Part shown: one piece after another, positions 36,200-44,950 of the stretch
Layout of the letters: every line of letters begins with the position of its first letter
How positions within the stretch are numbered: the first letter of the stretch is position 1
Origin: CAYNNP01 sp964398215
GTDB lineage: Bacteria > Planctomycetota > Planctomycetia > Pirellulales > Pirellulaceae
Reading direction: 5' to 3'
NCBI GenBank assembly: GCA_964398215.1
Contig: CAYNNP010000001.1
Location: 1 to 64,000 of the forward strand
DNA length: 64,000 bases
Made by a program: the position numbers and the translations under genes
The notes under the pieces: generated by a model
What the model was told of the DNA's origin: nothing
The model's input: only the letters and a program-made list of their open reading frames with translations
The model's database searches: none

Positions 36200-38362
36200 C
36201 TATTTGGCTGCATCTTGCGACGAGTACCAGAGTGCCCTAATGGCCGTACTCATTCGTTTTGAAAGCGTGTCGCGGCGGTAACCAAAGAAGGTCGTCAACC
36301 GCATACCGGCGGGCAACCGTTTCGCAACCAAGTCGTCGATATCGACTCGCACGGGAAAGCACGGTTCCAAGAGTCGCAGTTGGTCTTTTTCAGGTTCGGT
36401 TTCAGTTCCAGCACGCACAGCCAGCGGTCCGCCCTCACTAGCGGCCAGCGACTGATAGGCCAAGCCGTTTGTTGCGCGGGGCTCGATTTGGTTGACCTTG
36501 CCTTGATGCTGTTGGAAACTCGCTGTTCGAATCGTGACTTGGTTCAACGCATTCTTTTTGACCAGCGGAAAGTCACGATGATTGACCAGGGCAACGATCT
36601 CTTTGTCTGACGGTTTAGCAACGACCAGCAGTTCATCCCCTTCTGTGACGAAACTGCCCAACCGATTTTGCAAGTTCCTGGCGATCACAATGCCGTCACC
36701 GGGAGCCTTGATGATAAGTGCATCGACTTGCTGCCGCAGCTGTGCAAGCTGTTTTTTTATCGCCTCGGCGTGCTCGCGCAAGACAATCGATGCCGACGGA
36801 TCTTGTTCATCGAGCGCTTTGCGTTGGCGCAAGCTGTTTTGTTGCAGCGACAACTGGAGCTTGTCAAACTCTTTCGTGATCTTGGGATTTTCCAAGACAA
36901 TGATCACATCATCTTGCGAGACACGATCGCCACCGACTGCGCGAACGTCTTTTACAAATCCACTGACTCGGGCTCGAACGATGGTTTTGGGTGCGAACGC
37001 GACAACCGCTGGAACGTGAATCGCCGTTGGAATTGGCATCCAGAAAATCCCAGTCAGTACCATGCAAGCCACAACGCTACTGAACAACAATCCTCGAATC
37101 GCCAGAACTGGTTCGCGCCGAAAGGTTCTTGACAAGAATTTGCTGAACTTGATGACGGGTCCAGCGGTCCAGATTGCGATTCCTGCGACCGCCAATACGA
37201 TCCCGGCACCAGAAAACATGGTGGCCGCTGCGATACCGAGCGTGACACAGATGATGATCTTCCAAAACATCGCACTGATTGCATAAGCACGCACGAAGTA
37301 TTTTCGCCAACCATCGTATCGACAGGGAGCTGCTTTCTGAGCAAAGAATAGTCGCTGCGAAAGACGACTCAGTTCCGCTGATGCCTCACCGTACAAGTTC
37401 GGGATTTCTACCAAGTCGGAAAGAATGAAGTAGCCATCGAACCGCATCAGTGCGTTTAGATTAAAAAGCAATGTCGATACACCAGCGGCCAAAATCAGAT
37501 TGTGCAGCAACATCGCTGTATAAGGCGACTGGGCGTTCAACCAAAAAAACACGGCGACAGCTGCCACAATCAGTTCAACGTACATGCCTGCCGAGGCGAT
37601 CGCGATTCTGCGGGCTCGGCTTGGCATTCGCCAACAACTACTAACGTCAACATACGCCAACGGTGCAAACAAAATGAAGACTGCGCCAAATTCACTGACC
37701 TTGCCTCCGAACCGATGGCAGCAGGCAGCGTGCCCAAGTTCATGGATCACTTTCAAAGCGACCCAGAAAACCGCCAACCAAATCCAACTGTTGCTCGCGA
37801 ATACGTTGGTCACTCCGGAAACGAATTCACTGTGATGCAATGTCAAAGCCAGCAGCCCGGCCAAAATGGTGATCAAACCGCATAACACCGCCAGCGGCGT
37901 GAACAGAATTTGCAACAGCATGGAGATCGCTTTCAGTAGATCCCCCTCACGGCACAGCGGTACTTTGATCCAGAAAGGATTCAGCTTTGCGAATACCGAA
38001 CGTTTCTTCTCACTAGACGATGGACGTTTTGGATCGCGCGCGGGTTGCTGCTCTCCTTCGATCAACGCGAGTTCGTTTTCGATCAGCCAACGTGCAATCG
38101 ACATGGCTTGCTCGCCACTAGGTGCTTTGCGGCCATGCTTGGCAGCGGTCAATCCGCAAGCTTGTGGGACGGTACAGTTGCCATCCAGTAAAGAAATGAA
38201 TGTGTATTCCTCGATTCCAACGCGAAAAAATTTGTGCAGCGATGGGATTTCCACGCGATACACGGATTCGCCTGCTTCGTGCATCGGCCAGACCAGAACA
38301 TCATCGGCTAGGCGAAGTTTCTGTTGTGCCAAATCGATGGCATTGCGATCACGACGGACCAT
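36200..38362 (-). CDS. Fused M50 (site-2) protease-like and HlyD-type adaptor membrane protein
   Basis: A 720-residue fusion. The N-terminal 110 residues resemble PqqD-like binding domains (FISLLDGNCTVPQACGLTA). A polytopic membrane region then carries HELGH (residues 207-211), the zinc motif of M50/site-2 proteases, and a later FDGY with D309, matching the family's second metal-ligand region (usually LDG). About five further membrane segments follow. The C-terminal third is a HlyD-type module with a lipoyl-like hairpin (VVAFAPKTIVRARVSGFVKDVRAVGGDRV), a short coiled coil and the beta-barrel return (IKAPGDGIVIARNL, LGSFVTEGDELLVVA). The fusion would place a membrane protease next to an export adaptor. 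It ends a five-gene operon with TolC, SecA-like, HlyD and GAF-HlyD genes, only three bases after the last. Proteolysis is inferred from motifs. Confidence 0.85.
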   Translation of the reverse strand: MVRRDRNAIDLAQQKLRLADDVLVWPMHEAGESVYRVEIPSLHKFFRVGIEEYTFISLLDGNCTVPQACGLTAAKHGRKAPSGEQAMSIARWLIENELALIEGEQQPARDPKRPSSSEKKRSVFAKLNPFWIKVPLCREGDLLKAISMLLQILFTPLAVLCGLITILAGLLALTLHHSEFVSGVTNVFASNSWIWLAVFWVALKVIHELGHAACCHRFGGKVSEFGAVFILFAPLAYVDVSSCWRMPSRARRIAIASAGMYVELIVAAVAVFFWLNAQSPYTAMLLHNLILAAGVSTLLFNLNALMRFDGYFILSDLVEIPNLYGEASAELSRLSQRLFFAQKAAPCRYDGWRKYFVRAYAISAMFWKIIICVTLGIAAATMFSGAGIVLAVAGIAIWTAGPVIKFSKFLSRTFRREPVLAIRGLLFSSVVACMVLTGIFWMPIPTAIHVPAVVAFAPKTIVRARVSGFVKDVRAVGGDRVSQDDVIIVLENPKITKEFDKLQLSLQQNSLRQRKALDEQDPSASIVLREHAEAIKKQLAQLRQQVDALIIKAPGDGIVIARNLQNRLGSFVTEGDELLVVAKPSDKEIVALVNHRDFPLVKKNALNQVTIRTASFQQHQGKVNQIEPRATNGLAYQSLAASEGGPLAVRAGTETEPEKDQLRLLEPCFPVRVDIDDLVAKRLPAGMRLTTFFGYRRDTLSKRMSTAIRALWYSSQDAAK

Positions 38363-38365
38363 GGC

Positions 38366-39838
38366 TCACCATCCGATCGTGTGTCGTGCTGAATAGTAGG
38401 CTTTATGAAACAAGTTCCAGCCCAGCATATGTTTGTCACTTTGAATCCACGCACGACCACGAAGACCTGGCCGCAAAATTTGCTCCGCGTCAGAGACCAG
38501 GACTTCAGCGATAAACACGTTGTCTCTGTTACGCAGCTCCGCGCGCGGATGAACATGCGAGACCGTGCCGTGCATTTTTTTGTCGGGGATGGCATGCAAA
38601 AAGAACTGAACGTCCATGCCTTCACGAACAAAGTCCACATCTTGTTCGGGAACCGCCAATTCAACGGTCATTTTTCCCAGCGGTGCGACTTCGAACATTG
38701 TGTCGCCACGTTTCATGGGAGTGCCGATCTGCTTTTTAAGATCCCCACTCACGACAATCCCATCCAACGGACTAGAGATCTCAAGGTGATCCCGCTGATG
38801 CTGAAGTAGCTGCGTATCAAGCCTGATCTGCTGAGTTTCGAGCTCGGCGATTTTGCTGCCAGCGAAATCATGTTCAACAACAAGGCCACGTTTTTCTTGT
38901 TCTGCTTGACTGAGTTTGGCTCTTAAACCAGCCAACTGAAAATCGATTTCGCGAGGATCGATCGTTGCTAGAACTTCGCCCGCTGTGACAGTATCGCCTG
39001 GTCGCACACGAACATCTTTTAGCGGTCCATCAAACGGTGCCGCCACAAAACGCCTGGTCACGGGTTGCAGTTCGCAAGTCGTTGATACGTTGTAATTCAT
39101 AGGAACACACATGATCGCAGCAAACAGCACTACCCCAACGGCGCACATCTGACGTTTTCGCCGGCTTGCTGGGTCAACGATTTTCCGTATCAAGGCTTCC
39201 CATCGGCGTGGCTCAAGCGATTGGATCTGAATCAACTTGGTCGCGATTGGCTGGGCCGCAGTGGTCAAGAATCGACTCAGGTTCTGTTCAAGTTGATGTG
39301 TCGGCGAATCAGTATTGCTGACGGGTTCGTCAATGATGATCGCGCCACGCGCGACGCCCCCTGAATCAGCCAAAGGCATCACAGCAACGCTACGCAGCTT
39401 TGAAGACTTCGCGTACTGCTGAATTGCCAATAGGTTGTGGCGATCATCGCTGTCCTTTCTGGGCCAAATCGAAAGGCAATCTCGCACACATGCTTCTTCA
39501 GCCGCGGCCACCGTTTTTGTGCGATCACGTTGGTCAAGCTGCCCTCGGTCACCATGGATCGTCAACGGTTGTTTTGGCTTTGCACGCCACGCCACCAACA
39601 CCCGTTTGGCCAGTAGGAATTCTTGCAAATCAAGACACAGTGAGTGTGCAGCATCCGAGACCGTAGCGCAGCGATCGAGCTTGGTTTGCAGCTCAACAAT
39701 CGCCGACAAAACCTTGGACTGAAGCTCTGCATCCTGGGCACGCACAAACAGCTCACCAACGCTACTTTGCTCCGGCGCGGCTGGACCGGTGGTGAAAGCA
39801 ACATTGGCGTGGTCAGGGGTGATCGAAGATTCAATCAT
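38366..39838 (-). CDS. GAF-like, membrane-anchored HlyD-type adaptor protein
   Basis: A 490-residue protein with an N-terminal cytoplasmic region of about 230 residues that looks GAF-like (QTKLDRCATVSDAAHSLCLDLQEFL, then KLRSVAVMPLADSGGVARGAIIID). One membrane helix follows (MCAVGVVLFAAIMCVPM). The periplasmic part is HlyD-type: TTCELQPVTRRFVAAPFDGPLKDVRVRPGDTV, a coiled-coil hairpin (LRAKLSQAEQEKRG), the lipoyl return ISSPLDGIVVSGDLKKQIG, and a barrel (TVELAVPEQDVDFVREGM). This joins a sensor-like domain to an export adaptor. It shares the architecture with the protein at 61731-63785. It sits between the short HlyD gene and the protease-HlyD fusion in one operon. Ligand of the GAF-like domain unknown. 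Confidence 0.83.
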   Translation of the reverse strand: MIESSITPDHANVAFTTGPAAPEQSSVGELFVRAQDAELQSKVLSAIVELQTKLDRCATVSDAAHSLCLDLQEFLLAKRVLVAWRAKPKQPLTIHGDRGQLDQRDRTKTVAAAEEACVRDCLSIWPRKDSDDRHNLLAIQQYAKSSKLRSVAVMPLADSGGVARGAIIIDEPVSNTDSPTHQLEQNLSRFLTTAAQPIATKLIQIQSLEPRRWEALIRKIVDPASRRKRQMCAVGVVLFAAIMCVPMNYNVSTTCELQPVTRRFVAAPFDGPLKDVRVRPGDTVTAGEVLATIDPREIDFQLAGLRAKLSQAEQEKRGLVVEHDFAGSKIAELETQQIRLDTQLLQHQRDHLEISSPLDGIVVSGDLKKQIGTPMKRGDTMFEVAPLGKMTVELAVPEQDVDFVREGMDVQFFLHAIPDKKMHGTVSHVHPRAELRNRDNVFIAEVLVSDAEQILRPGLRGRAWIQSDKHMLGWNLFHKAYYSARHTIGW

Positions 39839-39891
39839 TCACGTTGACTTCCATGCATTGTGGCGACTCCGACAGTGCAGTCAGATGTTGG

Positions 39892-40749
39892 TTAACGTAA
39901 ATCCAAAGTCGGGGTTTTGGCTTGTTGCTGTTTTGCCTGGGCAGACCAAAGGTCCCAAGTGCATGACTCTCCGCTTTGGATCGTCATATTTGGATTGGGA
40001 ACACGAACTTTGACTTTCACGGTGCCGCTTTTCGCGTTGGTTGTCGGCGAAACGAAATCGATAAAGCCCTCGACGCGTTTCTTGTTCTTGCCAATGAGAA
40101 CAAAAACTTGGTTGCCTTTGCGAAGCTTCGCAATATTTTCAAGTGGTACAGAAAAGACGATCTTCAGCATCTCCAGTTCAACGATCTCCATGATCACTGG
40201 GTCGGTCGGAGCGACAAACTCGCCCGCATCTTTGACCGTCATCAGAACGAACCCGTTGAAGGGAGCTTTGATTCTTCGATTCTCCAACTGAGCTTGCGTT
40301 TTCTTATACTCCAAGCGTCGTATTTCCAGCTCTTCTCGAACTCCTTGAAGCTTGGCCTCTAGTTGCAACCGCTCTGATTCTGCTCGATCAATTTCTCGTT
40401 TTGTAGCGTTTCCATTGGACCGAAGTGCTTTGTAGCCGGCCAATGTTTGCTCGGAATTGCTGAGTGCGACCTCTGCCGCACGCAGGGCGCCCTTCGCTTC
40501 CTTTGCAGCGCGAGCAACTTCAAGCGAAGCTCGCAGCACATCGCTTTCCATCTGTGCGATCACTTGTCCCTTCGTGACCTGCTCGCCCTCTTCGACCAGT
40601 AATTCCTGAATCACGCCGATATCACGTGCCGGTACTGACACCTGTCGGTACGGCTCCAAGAACCCTTGGACTTCAGAGGCCGATACCAATGTGGAAAGCG
40701 ATGCCGCAAGGACAACTGCACAGAGCGATATAAAGTTGTTTTTGTTCAT
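39892..40749 (-). CDS. HlyD-type periplasmic adaptor protein
   Basis: A short membrane-fusion/adaptor protein of about 285 residues with a signal peptide (MNKNNFISLCAVVLAASLSTLVSA). The ATG at 40749 has GAGGA six bases upstream; longer in-frame starts back to 40941 would overlap the SecA-like gene. The body is the usual adaptor: barrel/lipoyl halves (EPYRQVSVPARDIGVIQELLVEEGEQV, then NRRIKAPFNGFVLMTVKDAGEFV) around a coiled-coil hairpin (RAAEVALSNSEQTLAGYKAL... ESERLQLEAKLQGVREELEIR). It would connect an inner-membrane component with the TolC-like outer-membrane channel of the same operon. A lone adaptor of efflux type is the alternative reading, but no RND pump or ABC permease gene is in the operon. 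Confidence 0.88.
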   Translation of the reverse strand: MNKNNFISLCAVVLAASLSTLVSASEVQGFLEPYRQVSVPARDIGVIQELLVEEGEQVTKGQVIAQMESDVLRASLEVARAAKEAKGALRAAEVALSNSEQTLAGYKALRSNGNATKREIDRAESERLQLEAKLQGVREELEIRRLEYKKTQAQLENRRIKAPFNGFVLMTVKDAGEFVAPTDPVIMEIVELEMLKIVFSVPLENIAKLRKGNQVFVLIGKNKKRVEGFIDFVSPTTNAKSGTVKVKVRVPNPNMTIQSGESCTWDLWSAQAKQQQAKTPTLDLR

Positions 40750-40780
40750 CTTCATTCCTCGAAAAATACGAATCATTGAT

Positions 40781-42733
40781 TCAGATTTGCCAACAAGCTT
40801 GCAGCTCATCATTTCGCTGCACCAGTTCTTCTTGCTGGCGGTCCTGTTGCAGCATTTCCCATCGTTGGCTTGCCATTCGTGACTGGTGTGAACGCTGTAG
40901 TTTTTCAATCGTGCCCTGCAATCCGGCAAGTTGATTGGCATTCAATCGTCTTGTGATTGAACGAGCGACCCAAGGCGCATGCTGTCGAAACAGATCGTCT
41001 TCTGCGGAGACATAAATTCTTGCGGAACCAGGATCACCACATCGCGCGCTTCGGCCTACCAATTGACGATCGACTCGAGCAAGTGAATGATGCGCGGCTG
41101 CAATGACATGCAGCCCTCCAATTTGTTTCACATCCGCATGGAGTTTAATATCGGTACCTCGGCCGGCAAGATTCGTGGCGACTGTCACAGCGCCAGGTTG
41201 CCCAGCGAGCGAAATGATGTCGGCCTCTTGTTTGTCTTGCACACCGTTCAACAATTGAAATTGAATTCCACGTCGCTGCAGTTCTTCGCCAATCAACAGA
41301 CTTTCGGAAATACTATTGGTGCCGACCAAGACCGCTCGCCGAGCTTGAAACATCTTGTCGACCTCGTCTGCGATAGCCGCATACTTTTCTGCCAACGTCG
41401 CACGTACGATGGGAGCATGCATTTCGCGGCGAGACGGAACACGCAACTCAACGGCCTGTACCGGCAAACCGTACACGGACGCAAATTCGCTTTCGCAGCC
41501 TTTCGCCGTTCCGGTCATCCCGCCAAGTGTTTGGTAGTGGCGATAAAAACGCTGGCGTGTGATTTTTGCAAGCGATGAAGTTTCTGGCGTGATTGGCAAA
41601 GATTCAGCTGCCAATACTGCTTGGTGCAATCCATCTGACCAATGACGATCTTCAAAGACTCGTCCAGTCGCTTGATCGACCAACTGAATTTTATCTTCAC
41701 TCAGCACATAATCAACATCGCGAAACAAAATGCACTCTGCACGCAGGGCTAAAACCACATACTCATGCCACGGCCGGAAAATTTGGCTGATGGAACTTGG
41801 GGGTGCGTTCTCGTACACGATCTCGAATCCAGCATCCGTGAGCTCCACGGTTTTTTTGGATACGTCAACCAAATAGTGTTGTTCTTGAACAAGCGTGCTA
41901 TCGACCAGTTCGCGAGCCAAATGATGAACATCGGCGTCGATCGCCGTGCCTTCTGAACTTGTGCTCAAAATCAAAGGCGACGCAGCATCATCCAGCAAGA
42001 CGTGGTCGATTTCATCAATGATCGAAGTCGCCAACGGACGTTGCCTGAGCGCGGATTGAGACGTCGATCCGCTGGAACGTTGGAATACTTGTGCGCCCAG
42101 GCTGCAAGATTCATCGCGCGCCATTGTTAGCTGGTCGCGAAGGAAATCAAAACCGAACGAGTGACCAGGTCCGTAGGTGATATCAGCGCGATAGGAGGCC
42201 TGGGCTTGTTCGTCTGTTGCGTCGTCCTCCAGCAAACCGGTTGTCAGTCCCAATCCCTGAAAAACACCAGTCAATTCGTCGTGATCTCGTTTCGCTAGGT
42301 ACGTATTGGTCGTCGCAACATGAACACCGCGGCCACTGAGCGCATGCACGTAAGCAGGCAAAATCCCCGACAGCGTTTTGCCCTCGCCAGTTTGCATCTG
42401 TGCAACCGCGCCCAAGCTGACAATGATGCCGGCTTTAATTTGGACTTTAAAAAGTGTCAGCCCAAGCTGTCTGCGTGTTGCTTCGATGACCCCGCCGCCT
42501 GCCAAAGCCAAGAACTCTGGATCGGTAAGCGATTCTCCTTGCCGAATCAGTCGCTGCAAGTTGACGGTATGATCACGCAGTTGCTCGGTCGTTGTGGCCT
42601 GCAATGAATCCGCGACCTGGAACGTCTTTGCCACAATCCGATCGATCCGTCTTGGATCCAATTGCCTCTGAACTTCAATGGCATTCGCGGTTCGGTCGGC
42701 CTGATTGCGAAACCAAGACGGCCACGCGATCAT
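40781..42733 (-). CDS. Shortened SecA-like preprotein translocase ATPase
   Basis: A SecA-family DEAD motor of about 650 residues. The ATG at 42733 overlaps the TolC stop as ATGA; the longer frame before it lacks SecA resemblance. Motifs in order: Walker A MQTGEGKT (residues 113-120), THIIDE-type Walker B in IIDEIDHVLLDDA, the preprotein cross-linking domain region (YLVDVSKKTVELTDAGFEIVYE, FRDVDYVLSEDKIQLVDQATGR, WSDGLHQAVLAAE), GGMTGTA, TNLAGRGTDI, and the arginine-finger motif RQLVGRSARCGDPGSAR. The protein stops soon after NBD2, early in the helical scaffold. It lacks the helical wing, the rest of the scaffold and the C-terminal zinc motif of a housekeeping SecA (about 900 residues). It is likely an accessory motor for the neighbouring export genes, not the main SecA. 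Confidence 0.87.
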   Translation of the reverse strand: MIAWPSWFRNQADRTANAIEVQRQLDPRRIDRIVAKTFQVADSLQATTTEQLRDHTVNLQRLIRQGESLTDPEFLALAGGGVIEATRRQLGLTLFKVQIKAGIIVSLGAVAQMQTGEGKTLSGILPAYVHALSGRGVHVATTNTYLAKRDHDELTGVFQGLGLTTGLLEDDATDEQAQASYRADITYGPGHSFGFDFLRDQLTMARDESCSLGAQVFQRSSGSTSQSALRQRPLATSIIDEIDHVLLDDAASPLILSTSSEGTAIDADVHHLARELVDSTLVQEQHYLVDVSKKTVELTDAGFEIVYENAPPSSISQIFRPWHEYVVLALRAECILFRDVDYVLSEDKIQLVDQATGRVFEDRHWSDGLHQAVLAAESLPITPETSSLAKITRQRFYRHYQTLGGMTGTAKGCESEFASVYGLPVQAVELRVPSRREMHAPIVRATLAEKYAAIADEVDKMFQARRAVLVGTNSISESLLIGEELQRRGIQFQLLNGVQDKQEADIISLAGQPGAVTVATNLAGRGTDIKLHADVKQIGGLHVIAAAHHSLARVDRQLVGRSARCGDPGSARIYVSAEDDLFRQHAPWVARSITRRLNANQLAGLQGTIEKLQRSHQSRMASQRWEMLQQDRQQEELVQRNDELQACWQI

Positions 42734-44655
42734 GGCTGTGGTGCCAGGTGGGTATCGAACACATCGCCTTCGAGCATCTTGGCATCGGGAGGCAAATTCT
42801 CGTTGATGATGACTTCGGCAGGCTCTTCTCGTTGGGCCTTCACGTCTTCGATGCGAAGCAGGATGCCCATGGTGCGACGAAGTCCGATCCATGACATTGC
42901 ATAACCCACTTGTGCGCTCACGAACGCCTGCTCTTCGTTGGCCAAACGTTCCTGGGCGTCCAACAGGTCTTCGATCAGCAAGATCGCCGATTCCTCTGGA
43001 TTCGGCAGAATGTCCCAACGCTGTTGCAAGTAGCGAACCTCGTTACCGGCTGCCAAAACCGATTTTTGCTTGGCAACCATTTCCGCATAAGCGGTTTCGG
43101 TTTCGCGCACGGCGATTTCGACTTCTGTAAACGTCTTTTCCATCGTCTGTTGAAAATCCGCAATCGCTTGCGAAAATTCCCATCGATTCCTAATCAGCCT
43201 TGCCTTGTTAGCACGATTCCTAACCGGCAATTCATACTGCAAGCCAACGGAATACGAAGGGCGACCATCTGAGTATTGTCTGGTCCAAGCGCCAAACGTA
43301 TCGCGATTTGAATCCAGGCCACTGACATAGCCGCCCAAAATCAAATCAAGCTTGGGCAAAACCTGGTTCTTGGCGGCACCAATTCGAGTGCTGACGGACT
43401 GGATTTGGCGAATCGATTCGGCTACATCCCAGCGATTATCCAGAGCCGTGATGACTGAATCGCGAGTAGAAATCGGAACCTGCAACAACAACGGTCGATC
43501 GATAGGCGTTAACTCGATGTTTGCAGCCGACTTCAATTGGGGACTGCCTGTCAGGAACCGCAATCTTGCTTGAGCATTACGTACTCGGGTAGCGCGACGG
43601 ATCAAATCAGATTGCCGAGTAGCAACCGCAACTTCGGCTCGCAGGATCTGTCTTTGCTGAGCATCGACGCCACCGCGTGCTTTAATCACATCATGCAGGT
43701 GCTTGGCGCCTGCCAATAGTTGTGTGCGCTGAATCCATTCTGCTCTCGCCTGATGAAGGCTCCAGTAGGCGGCGGTCACATCGGTCAAATGCCTTTCCAA
43801 ACGACTCCGCACTTGGCTATTGGCAATCTGAACATCCAGCTGAGCAAGCACAATACGAACATTGTTGACTGCACGGCCACCATCACGCAGCAAAGGTTGC
43901 GTGAAGTTGATTTCCATTCGAGATGTTGCTTGCGGATTTGGCGTCAAGAAGATCGAGTTGTTTTCCTGAAATCCGCTGCGTTGAGCAATCTCAAGTTGAC
44001 CACCCGTTCGAGTTCTTTTTCGCAATCCGTAACCAGTACTGAAGTTCTCATCACGAAAACGATTCGAACCGTCGCCAGTCGTCAGCGCGTTTCCAACAGG
44101 TTCGTTTGTGTCGACGAACTTGCCTTCTAAGAACACCGTTGGATCGAATTCGGCGTCTGCGACAACAACGTCAGATCGGCGAATCATCGGATCAGCAAGA
44201 ATCGATTTGACCAAAGGTGAAGACTCCAACGCCACCTGAGTCAAATCTCCTAGAGTTAACGACATTGTGTTGGGAGCGAATCCCAATGGCCTCTCAAGTA
44301 CATCGTCCCACCACATCGATTTAGAAAGATCCAGTTGCTCGTAATCTTGCCCCGCTCGAGATGGTTCGGGCATTTCCAAAGCGCGCCCACGGTATTGATT
44401 CAGCCTTCCGGTACCTGCGCCCCCAGTTAGAGCTTTAGGGAGAGCGGGTGGCGAACCGGTGGGCTGCAGCCTTGGTTGTGCGTGATTACCAAACGCGGTT
44501 TCACTTTGCAGCGATTGGCGAATAGCCGCCTGAATACCGGTTGGGGTGATTGTAGGGGTGGGGTTCTGAGCAATCGACGTTGGCGTGACTGCATGAAGCA
44601 GCGCAACCGCTACTGCGGCCTGCATAAAATACTGATAGGGCCGTTTCAGCGCCAT
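42730..44655 (-). CDS. TolC family outer-membrane channel protein
   Basis: An outer-membrane efflux/export protein of 641 residues. A signal peptide (YFMQAAVAVALLHAVTPTSIAQ) is followed by about 130 residues of linker. The two OEP repeats come next: LTLGDLTQVALESSPLVKSILADP and the GRAVNNVRIVLAQLDVQIANSQVRSRLERHLTDVTAAYWSLHQA helix, then DSVITALDNRWDVAESIRQIQSVSTRIGAAKNQVLPKLDLILGG with the barrel strands. The long helices and YELPVRNRANKARLIRNRWEFSQA match TolC-type channels. It is the first gene of the operon and ends overlapping the SecA-like gene. It is divergent from the receiver gene and so from the giant surface protein. It probably forms the outer-membrane exit of the inferred export system. 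Confidence 0.9.
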   Translation of the reverse strand: MALKRPYQYFMQAAVAVALLHAVTPTSIAQNPTPTITPTGIQAAIRQSLQSETAFGNHAQPRLQPTGSPPALPKALTGGAGTGRLNQYRGRALEMPEPSRAGQDYEQLDLSKSMWWDDVLERPLGFAPNTMSLTLGDLTQVALESSPLVKSILADPMIRRSDVVVADAEFDPTVFLEGKFVDTNEPVGNALTTGDGSNRFRDENFSTGYGLRKRTRTGGQLEIAQRSGFQENNSIFLTPNPQATSRMEINFTQPLLRDGGRAVNNVRIVLAQLDVQIANSQVRSRLERHLTDVTAAYWSLHQARAEWIQRTQLLAGAKHLHDVIKARGGVDAQQRQILRAEVAVATRQSDLIRRATRVRNAQARLRFLTGSPQLKSAANIELTPIDRPLLLQVPISTRDSVITALDNRWDVAESIRQIQSVSTRIGAAKNQVLPKLDLILGGYVSGLDSNRDTFGAWTRQYSDGRPSYSVGLQYELPVRNRANKARLIRNRWEFSQAIADFQQTMEKTFTEVEIAVRETETAYAEMVAKQKSVLAAGNEVRYLQQRWDILPNPEESAILLIEDLLDAQERLANEEQAFVSAQVGYAMSWIGLRRTMGILLRIEDVKAQREEPAEVIINENLPPDAKMLEGDVFDTHLAPQP

Positions 44656-44950
44656 AGTCCCTCAAAACAATCTGCGGAATAACTTCCACCAGGGCAATCC
44701 TTTGTCCTGTTCATTTGTCTCGGCGAAATGAACAGTTGGTTAGTACCGTTTCAACAACAGAGAGCGCGGGATCGTCTTTTGGCCTCCGTTCACGTCGGCT
44801 GACACAAAGAACCATTACAAAAGTTGCAGTCCGTATAACTGGAAAACTCATGTCGCTGGTGAGGCTGGATTTCATGAAACTCGCCCTCGCGACGCGAAAG
44901 TGACGTAGGTTCAACTGTAGGGTATCCCTTCACAAATTCATTGACCCAAA

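Noticed and set aside
40755..40941. Longer start for the HlyD-type adaptor
   Set aside because: It would overlap the SecA-like gene and place about 60 Cys/Lys-rich residues before the signal peptide; GAGGA is well placed for the ATG at 40749.
42734..43018. Longer start for the SecA-like gene
   Set aside because: The added 95 residues are Arg/His-rich reading of the tolC end in another frame and have no SecA similarity; the ATGA overlap start is natural.
36200..44655. Reading the adaptor operon as an ordinary RND or ABC drug efflux locus
   Set aside because: No RND pump, ABC ATPase or permease gene is present in or next to it, and SecA-like and M50-HlyD proteins are not part of such pumps.
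44656..44950. Small gene in the gap between tolC and the receiver
   Set aside because: Frames of about 60 codons exist on both strands but none has a ribosome binding site or a plausible protein composition; it is better read as a divergent promoter region.
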